This document shows, one piece after another, positions 1-8,441 of a stretch of 64,000 nucleotides of DNA. The DNA is from Maritimibacter dapengensis (lineage in GTDB: Bacteria > Pseudomonadota > Alphaproteobacteria > Rhodobacterales > Rhodobacteraceae), in assembly GCF_019218265.1 (NCBI RefSeq), contig NZ_JAHUZE010000004.1:164001-228000 (forward strand), given 5' to 3'. The position numbers were made by a program, and so were the translations under genes. Position 1 is the first letter of the stretch. The number at the start of each line of letters is the position of its first letter. The notes beneath the pieces were generated by a model. That model worked only from the letters and a program-made list of their open reading frames with translations, did not search any database and had not been told where the DNA came from.

Positions 1-563
1 TCCATGACCTCGGTCGGGTGCGCCGTGCCTTGATCGAACAGTGTTTCACCCTCGAGATCGAACAGCTCCACCACGAGGCCTTCATCGGTCAATTCCGTTA
101 CAACGTGCCGCTGAAGCAGATCGGAAACCACGCTCTCACCCGTCTTGCCGCTCAAAGCTTTCTCGATCTCCTCAAGCGCTCTCGCCTCGGCGGCCTGGTC
201 CACGTCGTTGCCGTCGCCCTGACCACCGTCCGGCGCCTCGGACGAGGCATCTTCAGCCAGGCTCGGCATCCCGCCCTGGCCGGTTTGCGCCAGGCTTTCT
301 TCCGTGAACACGCTGTCACCGCCAAAGGCACCGTCACCGCCGCCCGATATTCGGTTCACGGGGATCGTCGGGCTGAAGTAATCCGCAATCCCTTTGCGTT
401 GTTTCTCGGTCGTTGCGTTCAAAAGCCACATCAGCATGAAGAAGGCCATCATCGCGGTCACGAAGTCGGCATAAGCCACCTTCCATGCGCCACCGTGGTG
501 ACCATCGCCACCACTCTTCTTGACCTTCTTGATGATGATGGGCGCATTGGCTTGCGCGCTCAT
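1..563 (-). CDS. motB: Flagellar motor stator protein MotB (N-terminal part; runs off the window)
   Basis: The protein begins MSAQANAPIIIKKV and the reading frame stays open to the window edge, so only about 187 N-terminal residues are visible. A single membrane segment follows the AWKVAYADFVTAMM motif. In MotB this segment carries the proton-binding aspartate, here Asp33 (Asp32 in E. coli). After it comes a Gly/Asp/Glu-rich linker and the start of the region that leads to the peptidoglycan-binding OmpA-like domain, which lies outside the window. MotB pairs with MotA to form the flagellar stator in the inner membrane. The identity is clear from the N-terminal motif; whether the C-terminal domain is intact cannot be judged. 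Confidence 0.9.
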   Translation of the reverse strand, partial: MSAQANAPIIIKKVKKSGGDGHHGGAWKVAYADFVTAMMAFFMLMWLLNATTEKQRKGIADYFSPTIPVNRISGGGDGAFGGDSVFTEESLAQTGQGGMPSLAEDASSEAPDGGQGDGNDVDQAAEARALEEIEKALSGKTGESVVSDLLQRHVVTELTDEGLVVELFDLEGETLFDQGTAHPTEVM

Positions 564-675
564 CCCACCACACCTCTATTTTCACCCGTGGCCAGAGTTA
601 CGCCCCCGGGGTTAACGTGCGGTTAGAAAATAAGATTGTCAGCAGATTTCCTGCGAGGTGGTTAACGCGACACGG

Positions 676-1449
676 TTACAGAAGCTGATCCAGCCCCCGC
701 GTTACACCGACCAGATCGACAACGCGCCGCGCTGCGAGTAGGGTGCCGGGCACGAGAATATCTGCGGAATGGCTGTCTGCGTCATGGGTGATCGTCAGCC
801 GCGAATTGCCATTGGCAAAGGTGCTTGTCACTGTCGCCGAATAGCTTGGCATCCTGAGTGAATGAACCTGCACGCCGTTGATCGTGCCACCCCTTAGCCC
901 CGGCTCTCCCTTTACGCTGGAAGGGTCAACTTCGTGGGCGGGCTTCTTCACATCTCCCATCCGCTCCGCCAATTCCCGCGCCGTTCCCGTGGGCGCATCG
1001 GTTTTCTTGGGCCGCGAGTAGTCGATGATCTCGAACCAATCGAGGTACGCGGCGGCGATGAGCGAGAACCGAGTCATAAGTGCGGCGGTCAGCGCGAAAT
1101 TGCCCGACGCGACGACCCCGACGCCCTTGGCGCGCGCCGCTGCGTCGATGTGTTCGAAATCGTCGGCTTTCAGCCCCGATGTTCCGATCACCACATGGCG
1201 ACCAGCCTCGATCGCAGTAAGAGCGTTTTCCTTGACCACCGACAGCGCGGTGTAGTCGATCAGGACGTCCCAATCCGCGCCGGACAGCGCATCCGAAACG
1301 CTTGAATAGCAGGGAGCGCCAAGTATCGACTGGCCGGCGTGAGACCGGGATACGCATGCGGACAGTTCCATGTCCTCGGCGTCCACGATGCCTTGTGCGA
1401 TCACGCTGCCAGACAACCCCGTCGCCCCGGCCATGCAGACCTTCATCAT
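676..1449 (-). CDS. DapB-family (dihydrodipicolinate reductase-like) oxidoreductase, divergent active site
   Basis: The protein has about 257 residues with a nucleotide-binding start MKVCMAGATGLSG, the IDYTALS segment and the VIGTSGL motif, all in DapB order. The later segment EIIDYSRPKKTDAPTGTA aligns with the DapB signature EIIEAHHRHKVDAPSGTA. The lysine and the DAP(S/T)GTA part are kept, but both histidines, including the catalytic His159 of E. coli, are replaced (Ser and Arg). The downstream GEH part is also lost. DapB reduces 4-hydroxy-tetrahydrodipicolinate in lysine synthesis; this copy may instead be a paralogue with another substrate. Start ATGATG follows GGAGGGTGAGCGT; the second ATG (1446) is equally possible. 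It lies 4 nt behind the RNA methyltransferase gene, suggesting one transcript. Confidence 0.75.
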   Translation of the reverse strand: MMKVCMAGATGLSGSVIAQGIVDAEDMELSACVSRSHAGQSILGAPCYSSVSDALSGADWDVLIDYTALSVVKENALTAIEAGRHVVIGTSGLKADDFEHIDAAARAKGVGVVASGNFALTAALMTRFSLIAAAYLDWFEIIDYSRPKKTDAPTGTARELAERMGDVKKPAHEVDPSSVKGEPGLRGGTINGVQVHSLRMPSYSATVTSTFANGNSRLTITHDADSHSADILVPGTLLAARRVVDLVGVTRGLDQLL

Positions 1450-1453
1450 ACGC

Positions 1454-2557
1454 TCACCCTCCGATTTTGCCCTGATAAAGCTTAACCTTGAGCCCGCCAT
1501 TGTCGATCACAGGCCCCGACGTGAGGTCCAGCCCGGTTGCGTGGGCAAGCTTCGCATCGGTTGTGACGATGCCGACACGCCAGCCGCCGAAATGCTCCCG
1601 CAACCGAGCGCCGAGCGCGGAATAAAGCCCGATCAGCGACCCAGGCTTGCCGATCCGGTCGCCGTAGGGCGGGTTCACGATGACGAGGCCGGGGGTTGTG
1701 GTCGGGGCGGTGAGTGCCGACACGGGCTGGCACGAAAGCGAAATCGCGTCGGACAGCCCATGGGCCGCTGCGTTCGCGGCAGCCCCTTTGATGGCCCCCT
1801 GATCACGGTCGTAGCCGTAAAAATGCGCCGGGGCAGGGCGGGAAGGTTCAGGGCGGATCAACCTTGCGAAGGCGTCTGCGTCGAAGCTCGGAAACGACTG
1901 GAAAGCGAAGCCCCGACCGCGCCCCGGTTGCAGGCCCGCCGCTGATCCAGCCCCTTCCAAGAGGAACGTGCCGGATCCGCACATAGGGTCCACCAGCGGC
2001 TCCGACCCATCGTACCCGCAGGCCCGCAGGAGAAGCGCGCCAAGGCTTTCGCGAAGAGGGGCCTTTCCGGTGAACCCCTTTTGCCCGCGCTTGTGCAGAC
2101 TCTCGCCGGAGCTGTCGAGCGACAGGGTGACGAGGTTCCTGTCGATGCGCACCTTGAGCGTCACCTCGCCATGGGTTCCGACCTCGCAGCCAAGTGATCG
2201 TTCAAGCGCGGTCTCGAACCGCCCCTTGACCGCACCCGCGTGATACAGCTTCGACTTGTTGGTCGCCGCTTCGACCCGCACCGGAACATCGGGCGTCAGC
2301 CAGTCGGCCCAGGGAAACGCCTTAGCCTCGGCCTCGAGCTGGTTGAAATGCACCGCGCGAAATGACCCGATCCTGACGAGAACGCGCACCGCGCCCCGCA
2401 GTTCAAGGTTGGCGCGCCAAACCTCGGGCCACGGGCCGCGCATGGTCACGCCGCCTTCTTCCTTCTTGCCCCGCTCAAACCCGAGCGCGTTGACCTCCTG
2501 TGCGAGGTAACGTTCAAGCCCCGGCGGGCACACGCCAAAGAAGTCGAGGTCGTCCAT
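1454..2557 (-). CDS. THUMP-domain class I SAM-dependent RNA methyltransferase (RlmL N-domain/YpsC type)
   Basis: A 367-residue protein. The N-terminal part (about 45-155) looks like a THUMP RNA-binding domain preceded by the FFGVCPPGLERYL start common to this family. The C-terminal half has the methyltransferase motifs DPMCGSGTFLLEGA (SAM loop) and VIVNPPYGDRIG, the NPPY motif of N6/N2 base methylases. Relatives methylate guanine in 23S rRNA (RlmL, m2G2445). The E. coli enzyme is a two-methylase fusion, whereas this is the short single-domain form usual in alphaproteobacteria. It precedes the DapB-like gene in the same direction. The family is certain; the exact target nucleotide is inferred. 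Confidence 0.85.
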   Translation of the reverse strand: MDDLDFFGVCPPGLERYLAQEVNALGFERGKKEEGGVTMRGPWPEVWRANLELRGAVRVLVRIGSFRAVHFNQLEAEAKAFPWADWLTPDVPVRVEAATNKSKLYHAGAVKGRFETALERSLGCEVGTHGEVTLKVRIDRNLVTLSLDSSGESLHKRGQKGFTGKAPLRESLGALLLRACGYDGSEPLVDPMCGSGTFLLEGAGSAAGLQPGRGRGFAFQSFPSFDADAFARLIRPEPSRPAPAHFYGYDRDQGAIKGAAANAAAHGLSDAISLSCQPVSALTAPTTTPGLVIVNPPYGDRIGKPGSLIGLYSALGARLREHFGGWRVGIVTTDAKLAHATGLDLTSGPVIDNGGLKVKLYQGKIGG

Positions 2558-2581
2558 GCCCCCGCTTTAGGGCAAACTCAG

Positions 2582-2622
2582 CGATTGCAAAAGGTGTGGC
2601 TTCGCCGCGCAGGCCTTGCGCC
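2582..2622. repeat. Intergenic repeat, copy A
   Basis: This 41-bp stretch matches 12174-12214 at 35 of 41 positions in the same orientation. It lies in the gap in front of the RNA methyltransferase gene, and the shared core reads GCAAAAGGTG on the plus strand. It is followed by a small GC hairpin (CCGCCTTTCGGCGG). Confidence 0.6.
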
Positions 2623-2655
2623 CGCCTTTCGGCGGACGCGGTACGACCAGGCTGG

Positions 2656-3030
2656 TCAGGCTGCGGTTTTCTGCATGCACCAACTTTGCGCGGCGTCCAT
2701 ATCGTCCGCCCCGAACCGACAGACTTTAGTGCCGGGCAGCCACGGACCGACGAAATCGACCATCGCGCCGACCCACTCCTTGTTCGATACCAAGGCGATC
2801 CGATCTATCCGCCCAAGCTTGCCGAGCAGCTTCAGCTCCAGACCCAAATCCTCGCCGATTGCGTCATCGGTGATATCGGTCCACGCGGTCATGTCGACGA
2901 TGATGCTCATTTCCGGCGTGTCGTTGAACGCGCTTGCGAAGGTATCCTTCAGAGGCGCGATGTCGTCCCGCTCCACGGTGCCGTGAAGTGTCAGGATCAT
3001 GGTGTTGCCAAGCATTTCAGTGTGAATCAT
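2656..3030 (-). CDS. STAS/SpoIIAA-like protein
   Basis: A 124-residue soluble protein that starts MIHTEMLGNTMILTLHG and has the pattern of the SpoIIAA-like family (DUF3478): an opening beta hairpin, VERDDIAPLKDTF, the central MSIIVDMTAW strand and IDRIALVSNKEWVGAM. Related proteins adopt an STAS-like fold, but most have no assigned partner. The start is set by a strong AAAGGAGG upstream. It stands alone between a TetR gene and the methyltransferase pair, all in the same direction but with 94-98 bp gaps, so operon membership is doubtful. Confidence 0.7.
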   Translation of the reverse strand: MIHTEMLGNTMILTLHGTVERDDIAPLKDTFASAFNDTPEMSIIVDMTAWTDITDDAIGEDLGLELKLLGKLGRIDRIALVSNKEWVGAMVDFVGPWLPGTKVCRFGADDMDAAQSWCMQKTAA

Positions 3031-3124
3031 GGCTGGCCTCCTTTCGCAGGAAAAACGCGTAGAGCGGGGCAGTTGTTCAGATGATTTCGCCTTTTATGCA
3101 GCATCGGTCGAAACCCGCCGAAGC

Positions 3125-3712
3125 TCAGCGGGCCGCGAGGTCGAGCAAGCGTGTGATCGCGCGCAGATACACGTCGGGCGAGGCCCCGTTGGCGATGGCG
3201 AGAGCGGCCCTGTCGAACCCGGCAGCCAGAATGTCGGCGATCGCTTCGACCTCCTCGCCCGGCTCTTCGCTCGCCATGAGGTCGAACAGGCCGTCCCTCA
3301 ATGACGCGGCACTCGTTGATCGGTCGATCTCGGCCATCTCCCGGTCGCCAAGCTGGGCGGGCCCGTCGCGCAGGAGGAGTTGAACCCTTCCTTCCCGAGA
3401 CATGGCGTCGAAATAAGCGCGCGCACCGGACAATAGCGCCTCACGCGGCGTCTCTGCGCGCTCGGAGACGCTTTCGATCTCGTCCGCCACCGCCTGCGCC
3501 TCGGCTGTCACCACAGCGCGGAACAGGTCGGTCTTGTCCTCGAAATGATGATAGAGCGCGCCGCGCGTCACGCCGGCATCGCGCACGAGGTCGGGCGTTG
3601 CGGTTCCGGCGAACCCCTCGGACACGAACCGGGCGCGCGCGGCAGCGATCAGGCGCTTACGCGTCTGTTCGCGCCGGGCGGCATTGGAGGCGGCTTTCTT
3701 GTCGACTTGCAT
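3125..3712 (-). CDS. TetR/AcrR family transcriptional regulator
   Basis: A 195-residue protein with a classic TetR N-terminal helix-turn-helix: RKRLIAAARARFVSEGF, then LVRDAGVTRGALYHHFEDK at about residues 36-54. The C-terminal ligand domain is variable. An in-frame GTG at 3721 would add three residues; neither start has a clear ribosome site, so I took the ATG at 3712. It is divergent from the VOC protein gene at 3783, with repeated TGTATGTT motifs between them, so it probably represses itself and the VOC gene. The ligand is unknown. Confidence 0.85.
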   Translation of the reverse strand: MQVDKKAASNAARREQTRKRLIAAARARFVSEGFAGTATPDLVRDAGVTRGALYHHFEDKTDLFRAVVTAEAQAVADEIESVSERAETPREALLSGARAYFDAMSREGRVQLLLRDGPAQLGDREMAEIDRSTSAASLRDGLFDLMASEEPGEEVEAIADILAAGFDRAALAIANGASPDVYLRAITRLLDLAAR

Positions 3713-3723
3713 GACATGCACTC

Positions 3724-3758
3724 TGTATGTTACCTAGTAAAAATACACAATGTATGTT
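3724..3758. promoter_or_regulatory. Candidate operator between TetR and VOC genes
   Basis: TGTATGTT occurs at 3724-3731 and again at 3751-3758. An inverted ATACA (3743-3747) lies between them in an AT-rich spacer of only about 70 bp. It sits where a TetR dimer would control both divergent promoters. No footprint or motif model supports it beyond this. Confidence 0.4.
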
Positions 3759-3782
3759 TCAATCTTTCGTAGGAGAATTGCC

Positions 3783-4208
3783 ATGAAATGCACGCAGTAT
3801 TACCCCGTCATCATGACAGGCGACGTTGCTGGAACTGTCCGGTTCTGGTGCGACATGTTCGGGTTCACGCCACTCTTCGAAGCGGATTGGTATGTCCACC
3901 TCCAGATGAAGGATGATCTCGCCGTCAACCTCGCCGTGCTCATGGGTGATCACGAAACCATCCCTGCGATTGGGCGAGGGCGGGTCAGCGGGCTCCTCCT
4001 GAATTTCGAGGTCGACGATGTGGATGCGGTGCATGCCGCGTGCGTCGCGCAGGGCCTGCCCATGCTGCTGGACATCCGGGATGAGGAATTCGGCCAGCGT
4101 CACTTCATAACACAGGACCCAAACGGGGTTCTGATCGACGTCATCAAACCGATTCCGCCAAGCGCCGCATTCGCGGAGCAATACGCCGAAGCGGCTCTCC
4201 CATCCTGA
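3783..4208 (+). CDS. VOC (glyoxalase/bleomycin resistance) family protein
   Basis: A 141-residue protein with the paired beta-alpha-beta-beta-beta layout of vicinal-oxygen-chelate proteins. It contains [35 protein letters not shown] and the closing [17 protein letters not shown] with the usual DPNG turn. The ATG at 3783 follows AGGAGA with good spacing. Such small VOC proteins include glyoxalases, antibiotic-binding proteins and extradiol-like enzymes, and the substrate cannot be told from sequence. It is divergent from a TetR gene, which suggests ligand-induced expression, and is followed by a hairpin terminator. Confidence 0.85.
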   Translation: MKCTQYYPVIMTGDVAGTVRFWCDMFGFTPLFEADWYVHLQMKDDLAVNLAVLMGDHETIPAIGRGRVSGLLLNFEVDDVDAVHAACVAQGLPMLLDIRDEEFGQRHFITQDPNGVLIDVIKPIPPSAAFAEQYAEAALPS

Positions 4209-4224
4209 AGTGACAGCGAAAAAA

Positions 4225-4250
4225 AGCCCCGGCGCATCGGCCGGGGCTTT
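4225..4250. terminator. Bidirectional rho-independent terminator
   Basis: AGCCCCGGC (4225-4233) pairs with GCCGGGGCT (4240-4248) around a 6-nt loop. It is flanked by an A run on the left and TTT on the right, so it can end transcripts from both the VOC gene (plus) and the convergent peroxiredoxin gene (minus). Confidence 0.8.
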
Positions 4251-4278
4251 CTCGTCAAAGTCGCTTTATGCGCGTGGA

Positions 4279-4932
4279 TCAGGCGGGGTCTTTGATCGTG
4301 CGCAGGTAAGGCAGCTTGATGTCCACGTCGCCAAACTTGGCTTTGGCGTCCTCGTCGGATACCGAGAGGGCGACGATCACGTCCTCGCCCGGCACCCAAT
4401 TGGCCGGCGTGGCGAGCGGTGCCCCGTCCGTCTTCATCACCGCGTCCAGCGCACGCAGCACTTCGGCGAAGTTGCGGCCCACCGACATCGGATAGGTCAT
4501 GGTCAGGCGCAGTTTCTTGTCCGGCCCGATGATGAAGACCGAGCGCACGGTGGCGCTGTCGGCCGGTGTGCGGCCATCGGGCATGTAAGCGTCTGCCGGC
4601 AGCATGTCGAAGGCCTTGGCCATCGCCAGCCCCTCGTCCGCCACGATCGGGAAGCCCGCCTTGGCGCCGCCATAGCTTTCGATGTCACCTTTCCATTTCT
4701 TGTGATCCTCGACCCCGTCGATGGAAATGCCGAGCACTTTCACGCCGCGCTTGTCCCATTCGTCGGCAAGCTGGGCGACGGCCCCGAACTCGGTCGTGCA
4801 GACCGGCGTGAAGTCCTTGGGGTGCGAAAAGAAAATCGCGTAGGAACCGTCCACGAAATCGTGGAGGTCAATCGCGCCCATGTCGGTCTCGACCGTGAGG
4901 TTCGGAATTTCGTCGTTGATACGCAGGCCCAT
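4279..4932 (-). CDS. 1-Cys peroxiredoxin (Prx6 group)
   Basis: A 217-residue thiol peroxidase. The active-site segment DFTPVCTTEFG places the peroxidatic cysteine at residue 45, with the conserved Thr and Pro before it. The long C-terminal extension (WVPGEDVIV...) is typical of the Prx6/1-Cys group. No second resolving cysteine is seen in the usual position. It reduces hydrogen peroxide and organic hydroperoxides in the cytoplasm. It is monocistronic and divergent from an aldehyde dehydrogenase gene across about 250 bp. Confidence 0.92.
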   Translation of the reverse strand: MGLRINDEIPNLTVETDMGAIDLHDFVDGSYAIFFSHPKDFTPVCTTEFGAVAQLADEWDKRGVKVLGISIDGVEDHKKWKGDIESYGGAKAGFPIVADEGLAMAKAFDMLPADAYMPDGRTPADSATVRSVFIIGPDKKLRLTMTYPMSVGRNFAEVLRALDAVMKTDGAPLATPANWVPGEDVIVALSVSDEDAKAKFGDVDIKLPYLRTIKDPA

Positions 4933-5139
4933 GATAAAAATCTCCCGTCTGCAGTTACGTTTGGATTAGAGATACGCCTCGCGCGGGATAAGAAAACCCC
5001 CCTGCGGCAGAATAGCCTACCGATTTTGTCGATCCGCCCGGAACAGGGTTTCTCGCTCTTCATCGGCGGATTGACGTAGCGGCAGAATTGGGGTCGCTTG
5101 TTCTTCCGGGGACAGGGTGACAGAGTGTCGCCAAATCGC

Positions 5140-5155
5140 CCGACCGCTCGGTCGG
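5140..5155. promoter_or_regulatory. Palindromic operator candidate upstream of aldehyde dehydrogenase
   Basis: CCGACC (5140-5145) and GGTCGG (5150-5155) form a perfect inverted repeat around GCTC, containing the GACCGNNCGGTC core often bound by TetR-type repressors. It lies about 24 bp before the dehydrogenase start codon. No regulator gene adjoins it, so a regulator elsewhere would be needed. Confidence 0.4.
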
Positions 5156-5178
5156 CTAAACTGCATCGGGAGGCATCC

Positions 5179-6627
5179 ATGCTCGAGAAACGCGAATTCT
5201 ACATCAACGGGGAATGGGTCACGCCCAGCGAAGCCCGCGACCACCAAGTCATCGACCCCTCGACCGAAGAACCCTGTGCCGTCGTGTCGCTCGCCAACGA
5301 GGCGGATGTGAACAAGGCGGTCGCGGCCGCAAAGGCCGCGTGGCCGGACTGGGCCGCGACGCCACCGGAGGAGCGCATCGCGCTGGTCGAGAAATTCTAC
5401 CAGATCTACAAGTCCAAGGCCGAGGAACTGGCCCAAGCGATTACTTCGGAAATGGGTGCGCCGATCGACCTCAGCCGTGCGGCGCAGGTGGGGGCCGGTA
5501 TTGGCCATACCAAGGCGTTTCTCGCCGCCGCCAAGGATTTCCAGTGGATCAAACCCCTTGGCGATCACGCGCCGGACACGATGATCGTGCACGAGCCGGT
5601 GGGTGTCTGCGCGCTCATCACGCCGTGGAATTGGCCTATGAACCAGATCAGCCTCAAGGTCATCGCGGCCGCCATCGCGGGCTGCACGATGGTCCTGAAA
5701 CCCTCCGAGGAGAGCCCGATCAACGCGATGATCTTCGCAGAAGCGATGGATGAGGCGGGCTTCCCGAAAGGCGTGTTCAACCTCATCAATGGCGACGGTG
5801 CCGTGACCGGCAATGCGCTCACCGGCCACCCGGACGTGGACATGGTCAGCTTCACGGGGTCGACCCGCGCGGGGGCGATCATCTCCAAGAACGCGGCGGA
5901 CAGCGTCAAACGCGTCCATCTCGAACTCGGTGGGAAGGGCGCGAACATCGTCTTTGCCGATGCCGACGACAAAGCAGTGAAACGCGGCGTGATCCAGATG
6001 ATGAACAACTCCGGGCAGAGTTGTAACGCGCCGAGCCGGATGCTTGTCGAGAAGTCGATCTATGACGAGGCCGTGGAAACCGCCGCCAAGACCGCCGAGA
6101 TCATCGCCGTTGGTGATAGCCATGAAGAGGGGCGACACATCGGCCCTGTGGTGAACGAGGCCCAGTGGAACAAGATTCAGGGTCTGATTCAGAAGGGCAT
6201 CGACGAAGGCGCGCGGCTGGTTGCGGGCGGCCTGGGCCGTCCCGACGGAATGAATCGGGGCTATTATGTCAAGCCGACCATCTTTGCCGACGTGAACAAC
6301 GACATGACCATTGCGCGGGAAGAAATTTTCGGGCCGGTGCTCACCATGATCCCGTTCGAAAACGAAGCCGAAGCCATCGAGATCGCCAACGACACCGTCT
6401 ATGGCCTGACCAATTACGTGCAGACGCAGGACGGAGCCAAGGCCAACCGCGTGGCACTCAAACTGCGCTCCGGCATGGTCGAGATGAACGGCAACCCGCG
6501 CGGCGCCGGTGCGCCCTTCGGCGGCATGAAGCAGTCGGGCAACGGGCGCGAAGCCGGAGTCTGGGGCATCGAGGACTTCCTCGAGGTGAAGGCCATAGGC
6601 GGCTGGAGCCTCGACGCGGCGGAGTGA
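5179..6627 (+). CDS. NAD(P)-dependent aldehyde dehydrogenase
   Basis: A 482-residue ALDH superfamily enzyme that oxidises an aldehyde to the carboxylate. Visible motifs are TPWNWPMNQ (about 148-156), FTGSTRAG (225-232), LELGGKGANIVF with catalytic Glu249, NNSGQSCNAPSR with nucleophile Cys282, EEIFGPVL, and the closing NPRGAGAPFGGMKQSG. The start at 5179 follows GGGAGGC; upstream in-frame codons do not resemble the family. The motif pattern is close to the general aldehyde dehydrogenases annotated for 3-succinoylsemialdehyde-pyridine or betaine-aldehyde-like substrates, but the substrate is not assignable. Confidence 0.92.
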   Translation: MLEKREFYINGEWVTPSEARDHQVIDPSTEEPCAVVSLANEADVNKAVAAAKAAWPDWAATPPEERIALVEKFYQIYKSKAEELAQAITSEMGAPIDLSRAAQVGAGIGHTKAFLAAAKDFQWIKPLGDHAPDTMIVHEPVGVCALITPWNWPMNQISLKVIAAAIAGCTMVLKPSEESPINAMIFAEAMDEAGFPKGVFNLINGDGAVTGNALTGHPDVDMVSFTGSTRAGAIISKNAADSVKRVHLELGGKGANIVFADADDKAVKRGVIQMMNNSGQSCNAPSRMLVEKSIYDEAVETAAKTAEIIAVGDSHEEGRHIGPVVNEAQWNKIQGLIQKGIDEGARLVAGGLGRPDGMNRGYYVKPTIFADVNNDMTIAREEIFGPVLTMIPFENEAEAIEIANDTVYGLTNYVQTQDGAKANRVALKLRSGMVEMNGNPRGAGAPFGGMKQSGNGREAGVWGIEDFLEVKAIGGWSLDAAE

Positions 6628-6639
6628 TCGCACCTGAAA

Positions 6640-6745
6640 GGAGCGCGCTGTCGCGCGCGCAGGATATGCAGGGGGCCCCGAGGGGGCCCCTGAGGATTGG
6701 GGCCTTGCCCCAAACCCCAAAGTATTTCCCGAACAATGAAACGGA
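6640..6745. repeat. GC-hairpin intergenic element with TATTT tail (copy C)
   Basis: Behind the dehydrogenase lie GCGCGC(TGTC)GCGCGC, GGGGGCCCC/GGGGGCCCC-type stems and GGGGCCTTGCCCC (6699-6711), then AGTATTT (6721-6727) and AATGAAAC. The same order of stem, TATTT and GAAA recurs at 12241-12290 and, inverted, at 29639-29690. It probably also ends the dehydrogenase transcript. Confidence 0.5.
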
Positions 6746-6782
6746 TCGGCGACTTGTGCCGTAGCTTTCGATAGGAGGTGAC

Positions 6783-7157
6783 ATGGACGACTGGCTGAAC
6801 CTCGCGGGACGCGTGTTGATCGCTTTGATCTTCTTCGGAGGTTTCGCGCAGAAGATCGGAGACCCCGGCCCTGTGCAGGGCATGATCGAAGGCATCGGCC
6901 TTCCTGGCTGGATGGTCTGGCCTGTGGCCATCTTCAACCTGGTCGCCGGGATTGCCCTTCTGACCGGGCCGTGGGTTCCTGCTTGGGCGCTCGTTCTTGC
7001 CGGCTACTGCCTTTTCACCAGCTATTTCCACTGGCAGCTTCGGGCCGATCCCTGGCAGGTGTCGATCATGGTCAAGAACTGGGCGATCGCGGGCGGACTT
7101 CTGATCCTCGCAGCACAAGGCCCGGGGCGGCTCGTGCTCTTCGGACGTGGCGGCTAG
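6783..7157 (+). CDS. DoxX family membrane protein
   Basis: A 124-residue hydrophobic protein with four predicted membrane spans: RVLIALIFFGGFAQKI, MVWPVAIFNLVAGIALL, WALVLAGYCLFTSYF and WAIAGGLLILAAQG. This length and the early Gly-rich FFGGF segment match DoxX-like proteins, which are often tied to redox or thiol stress but lack a common function. The ATG follows AGGAGGTGAC, a strong ribosome site. It overlaps the end of the convergent DUF1491 gene by 4 nt. Confidence 0.8.
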   Translation: MDDWLNLAGRVLIALIFFGGFAQKIGDPGPVQGMIEGIGLPGWMVWPVAIFNLVAGIALLTGPWVPAWALVLAGYCLFTSYFHWQLRADPWQVSIMVKNWAIAGGLLILAAQGPGRLVLFGRGG

Positions 7158-7483
7158 TCGAGACCCGGCTCATCCAGCATGTGACGCCCGCGTGCGTCTT
7201 CGACCTCGATCACCCAGAGGTCCGGGTCGAAACCGCGCTGTTTCGCGATGCTTTCATCCACAGCGCGTTCGTCGCCTTCGGAGAGCACAACCCAGGTCCG
7301 CGCGCCCGTCATCAGGTCCACAGATCGTTGAAACGCCTTTGCCTGTCCGTCCATCGTGGCGAGTTTGACCAGCACGGCGCCCGCCGTGTCATCGCCCCGT
7401 GCCACGACATAAACCCCGATCCCCTCGGCCTGAAGCCGCGCGAGATAGGCCGACACCCAGAGGCCAGAGGCCAGCCGGGTCAC
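7154..7483 (-). CDS. DUF1491 family protein
   Basis: A 109-residue protein starting GTG (VTRLASGLWVSAYLARL), which overlaps the stop of era in GTGA, so it is translated by coupling with era. It contains VYVVARGDDTAGAVLVKL and RGFDPDLWVIEVEDARGRH, the recurring pattern of this family of unknown function. It is found behind era in many Rhodobacteraceae, where recO often follows; here recO is absent and a convergent DoxX gene begins instead. Confidence 0.85.
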   Translation of the reverse strand: MTRLASGLWVSAYLARLQAEGIGVYVVARGDDTAGAVLVKLATMDGQAKAFQRSVDLMTGARTWVVLSEGDERAVDESIAKQRGFDPDLWVIEVEDARGRHMLDEPGLD

Positions 7484-8388
7484 GAATTGCCGTCCCGGAA
7501 ATCCAGCCCCATCTCGGAGTAGCGCTCTTTTTCCTCGAGCCAGTTGGGGCGCACCTTGACCTGAAGAAACAGGTGGATCTTGCGCCCGAGGAATTCCTCT
7601 AGCTCGGCACGCGCCGCCTGACTGACCGCTTTGATCGTCTCGCCCTTCTTGCCCAGGATGATCCCCTTGTGCCCGTCTCGGGCGACGTAGATCATCTGAT
7701 CGACCCGGGCCGAGCCGTCCTTGCGCTCCTCCCAATTCTCGGTCTCGACCGTGAGCTGGTACGGCAGTTCCTGATGGAGACGCAGCGTGAGTTTCTCACG
7801 CGTGATCTCTGCCGCGATCATGCGGACCGGAAGATCTGCGATCTGGTCTTCGGGATAAAGCCACGGTCCTTCGGGCATCTGGTCCGCAAGCCATGTCTTT
7901 AGGTCCGCGACGCCATGGCCCTTCTCGGCAGAGATCATGAACGTCTCCGCGAAGTCGAAGGCTTCGTTCATCTGTTTGGTGATCTGAAGCAGCCCCTCGG
8001 ACGGAACCTTGTCGATCTTGTTGATCGCAAGCGCCACCTTCCGGTTCGGCGCGACCTGTGTGAGGTTGGCGAGAATTTCCTTCACGCCCTTGGTGACGCC
8101 CCGATGCGCCTCGATCATCAACACGATGACATCCGCGTCCGCAGCACCGCCCCAGGCCGCCGCGACCATGGCGCGGTCGAGCCTGCGTTTGGGCTGGAAC
8201 AGACCCGGCGTGTCCACAAGCACGATCTGTGCGTCACCCTCGAGCGCCACGCCGCGAATACGCGCGCGGGTGGTCTGCACCTTGTGGGTGACGATCGACA
8301 CTTTCGCGCCAACCAGGTGGTTGGTCAGCGTCGATTTGCCCGCATTGGGCTCGCCGATCAGGGCGACGAATCCGGCTCTCGTGGTCAT
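7480..8388 (-). CDS. era: GTPase Era
   Basis: A 302-residue ribosome-assembly GTPase that binds 16S rRNA near its 3' end. G motifs are visible: GEPNAGKST (G1), the TT of the KVQTTRARIRG segment (G2), VDTPG (G3) and NKID (G4). The C-terminal KH domain carries GHKGIILGKKGETIK. Length matches the family. In related genomes era directly follows rnc; here it sits about 5 kb from rnc, with several genes between. DUF1491 follows with a 4-nt overlap. Confidence 0.96.
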   Translation of the reverse strand: MTTRAGFVALIGEPNAGKSTLTNHLVGAKVSIVTHKVQTTRARIRGVALEGDAQIVLVDTPGLFQPKRRLDRAMVAAAWGGAADADVIVLMIEAHRGVTKGVKEILANLTQVAPNRKVALAINKIDKVPSEGLLQITKQMNEAFDFAETFMISAEKGHGVADLKTWLADQMPEGPWLYPEDQIADLPVRMIAAEITREKLTLRLHQELPYQLTVETENWEERKDGSARVDQMIYVARDGHKGIILGKKGETIKAVSQAARAELEEFLGRKIHLFLQVKVRPNWLEEKERYSEMGLDFRDGNS

Positions 8389-8441
8389 GTCTGCATACTC
8401 CGATTGCGGCGGAGATAGTGTATCCCGTGGCCTGTGACCAG

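Noticed and set aside
5017-6720. 567-codon antisense frame over the aldehyde dehydrogenase gene
   Set aside because: A codon-bias shadow; the plus-strand product has every ALDH motif.
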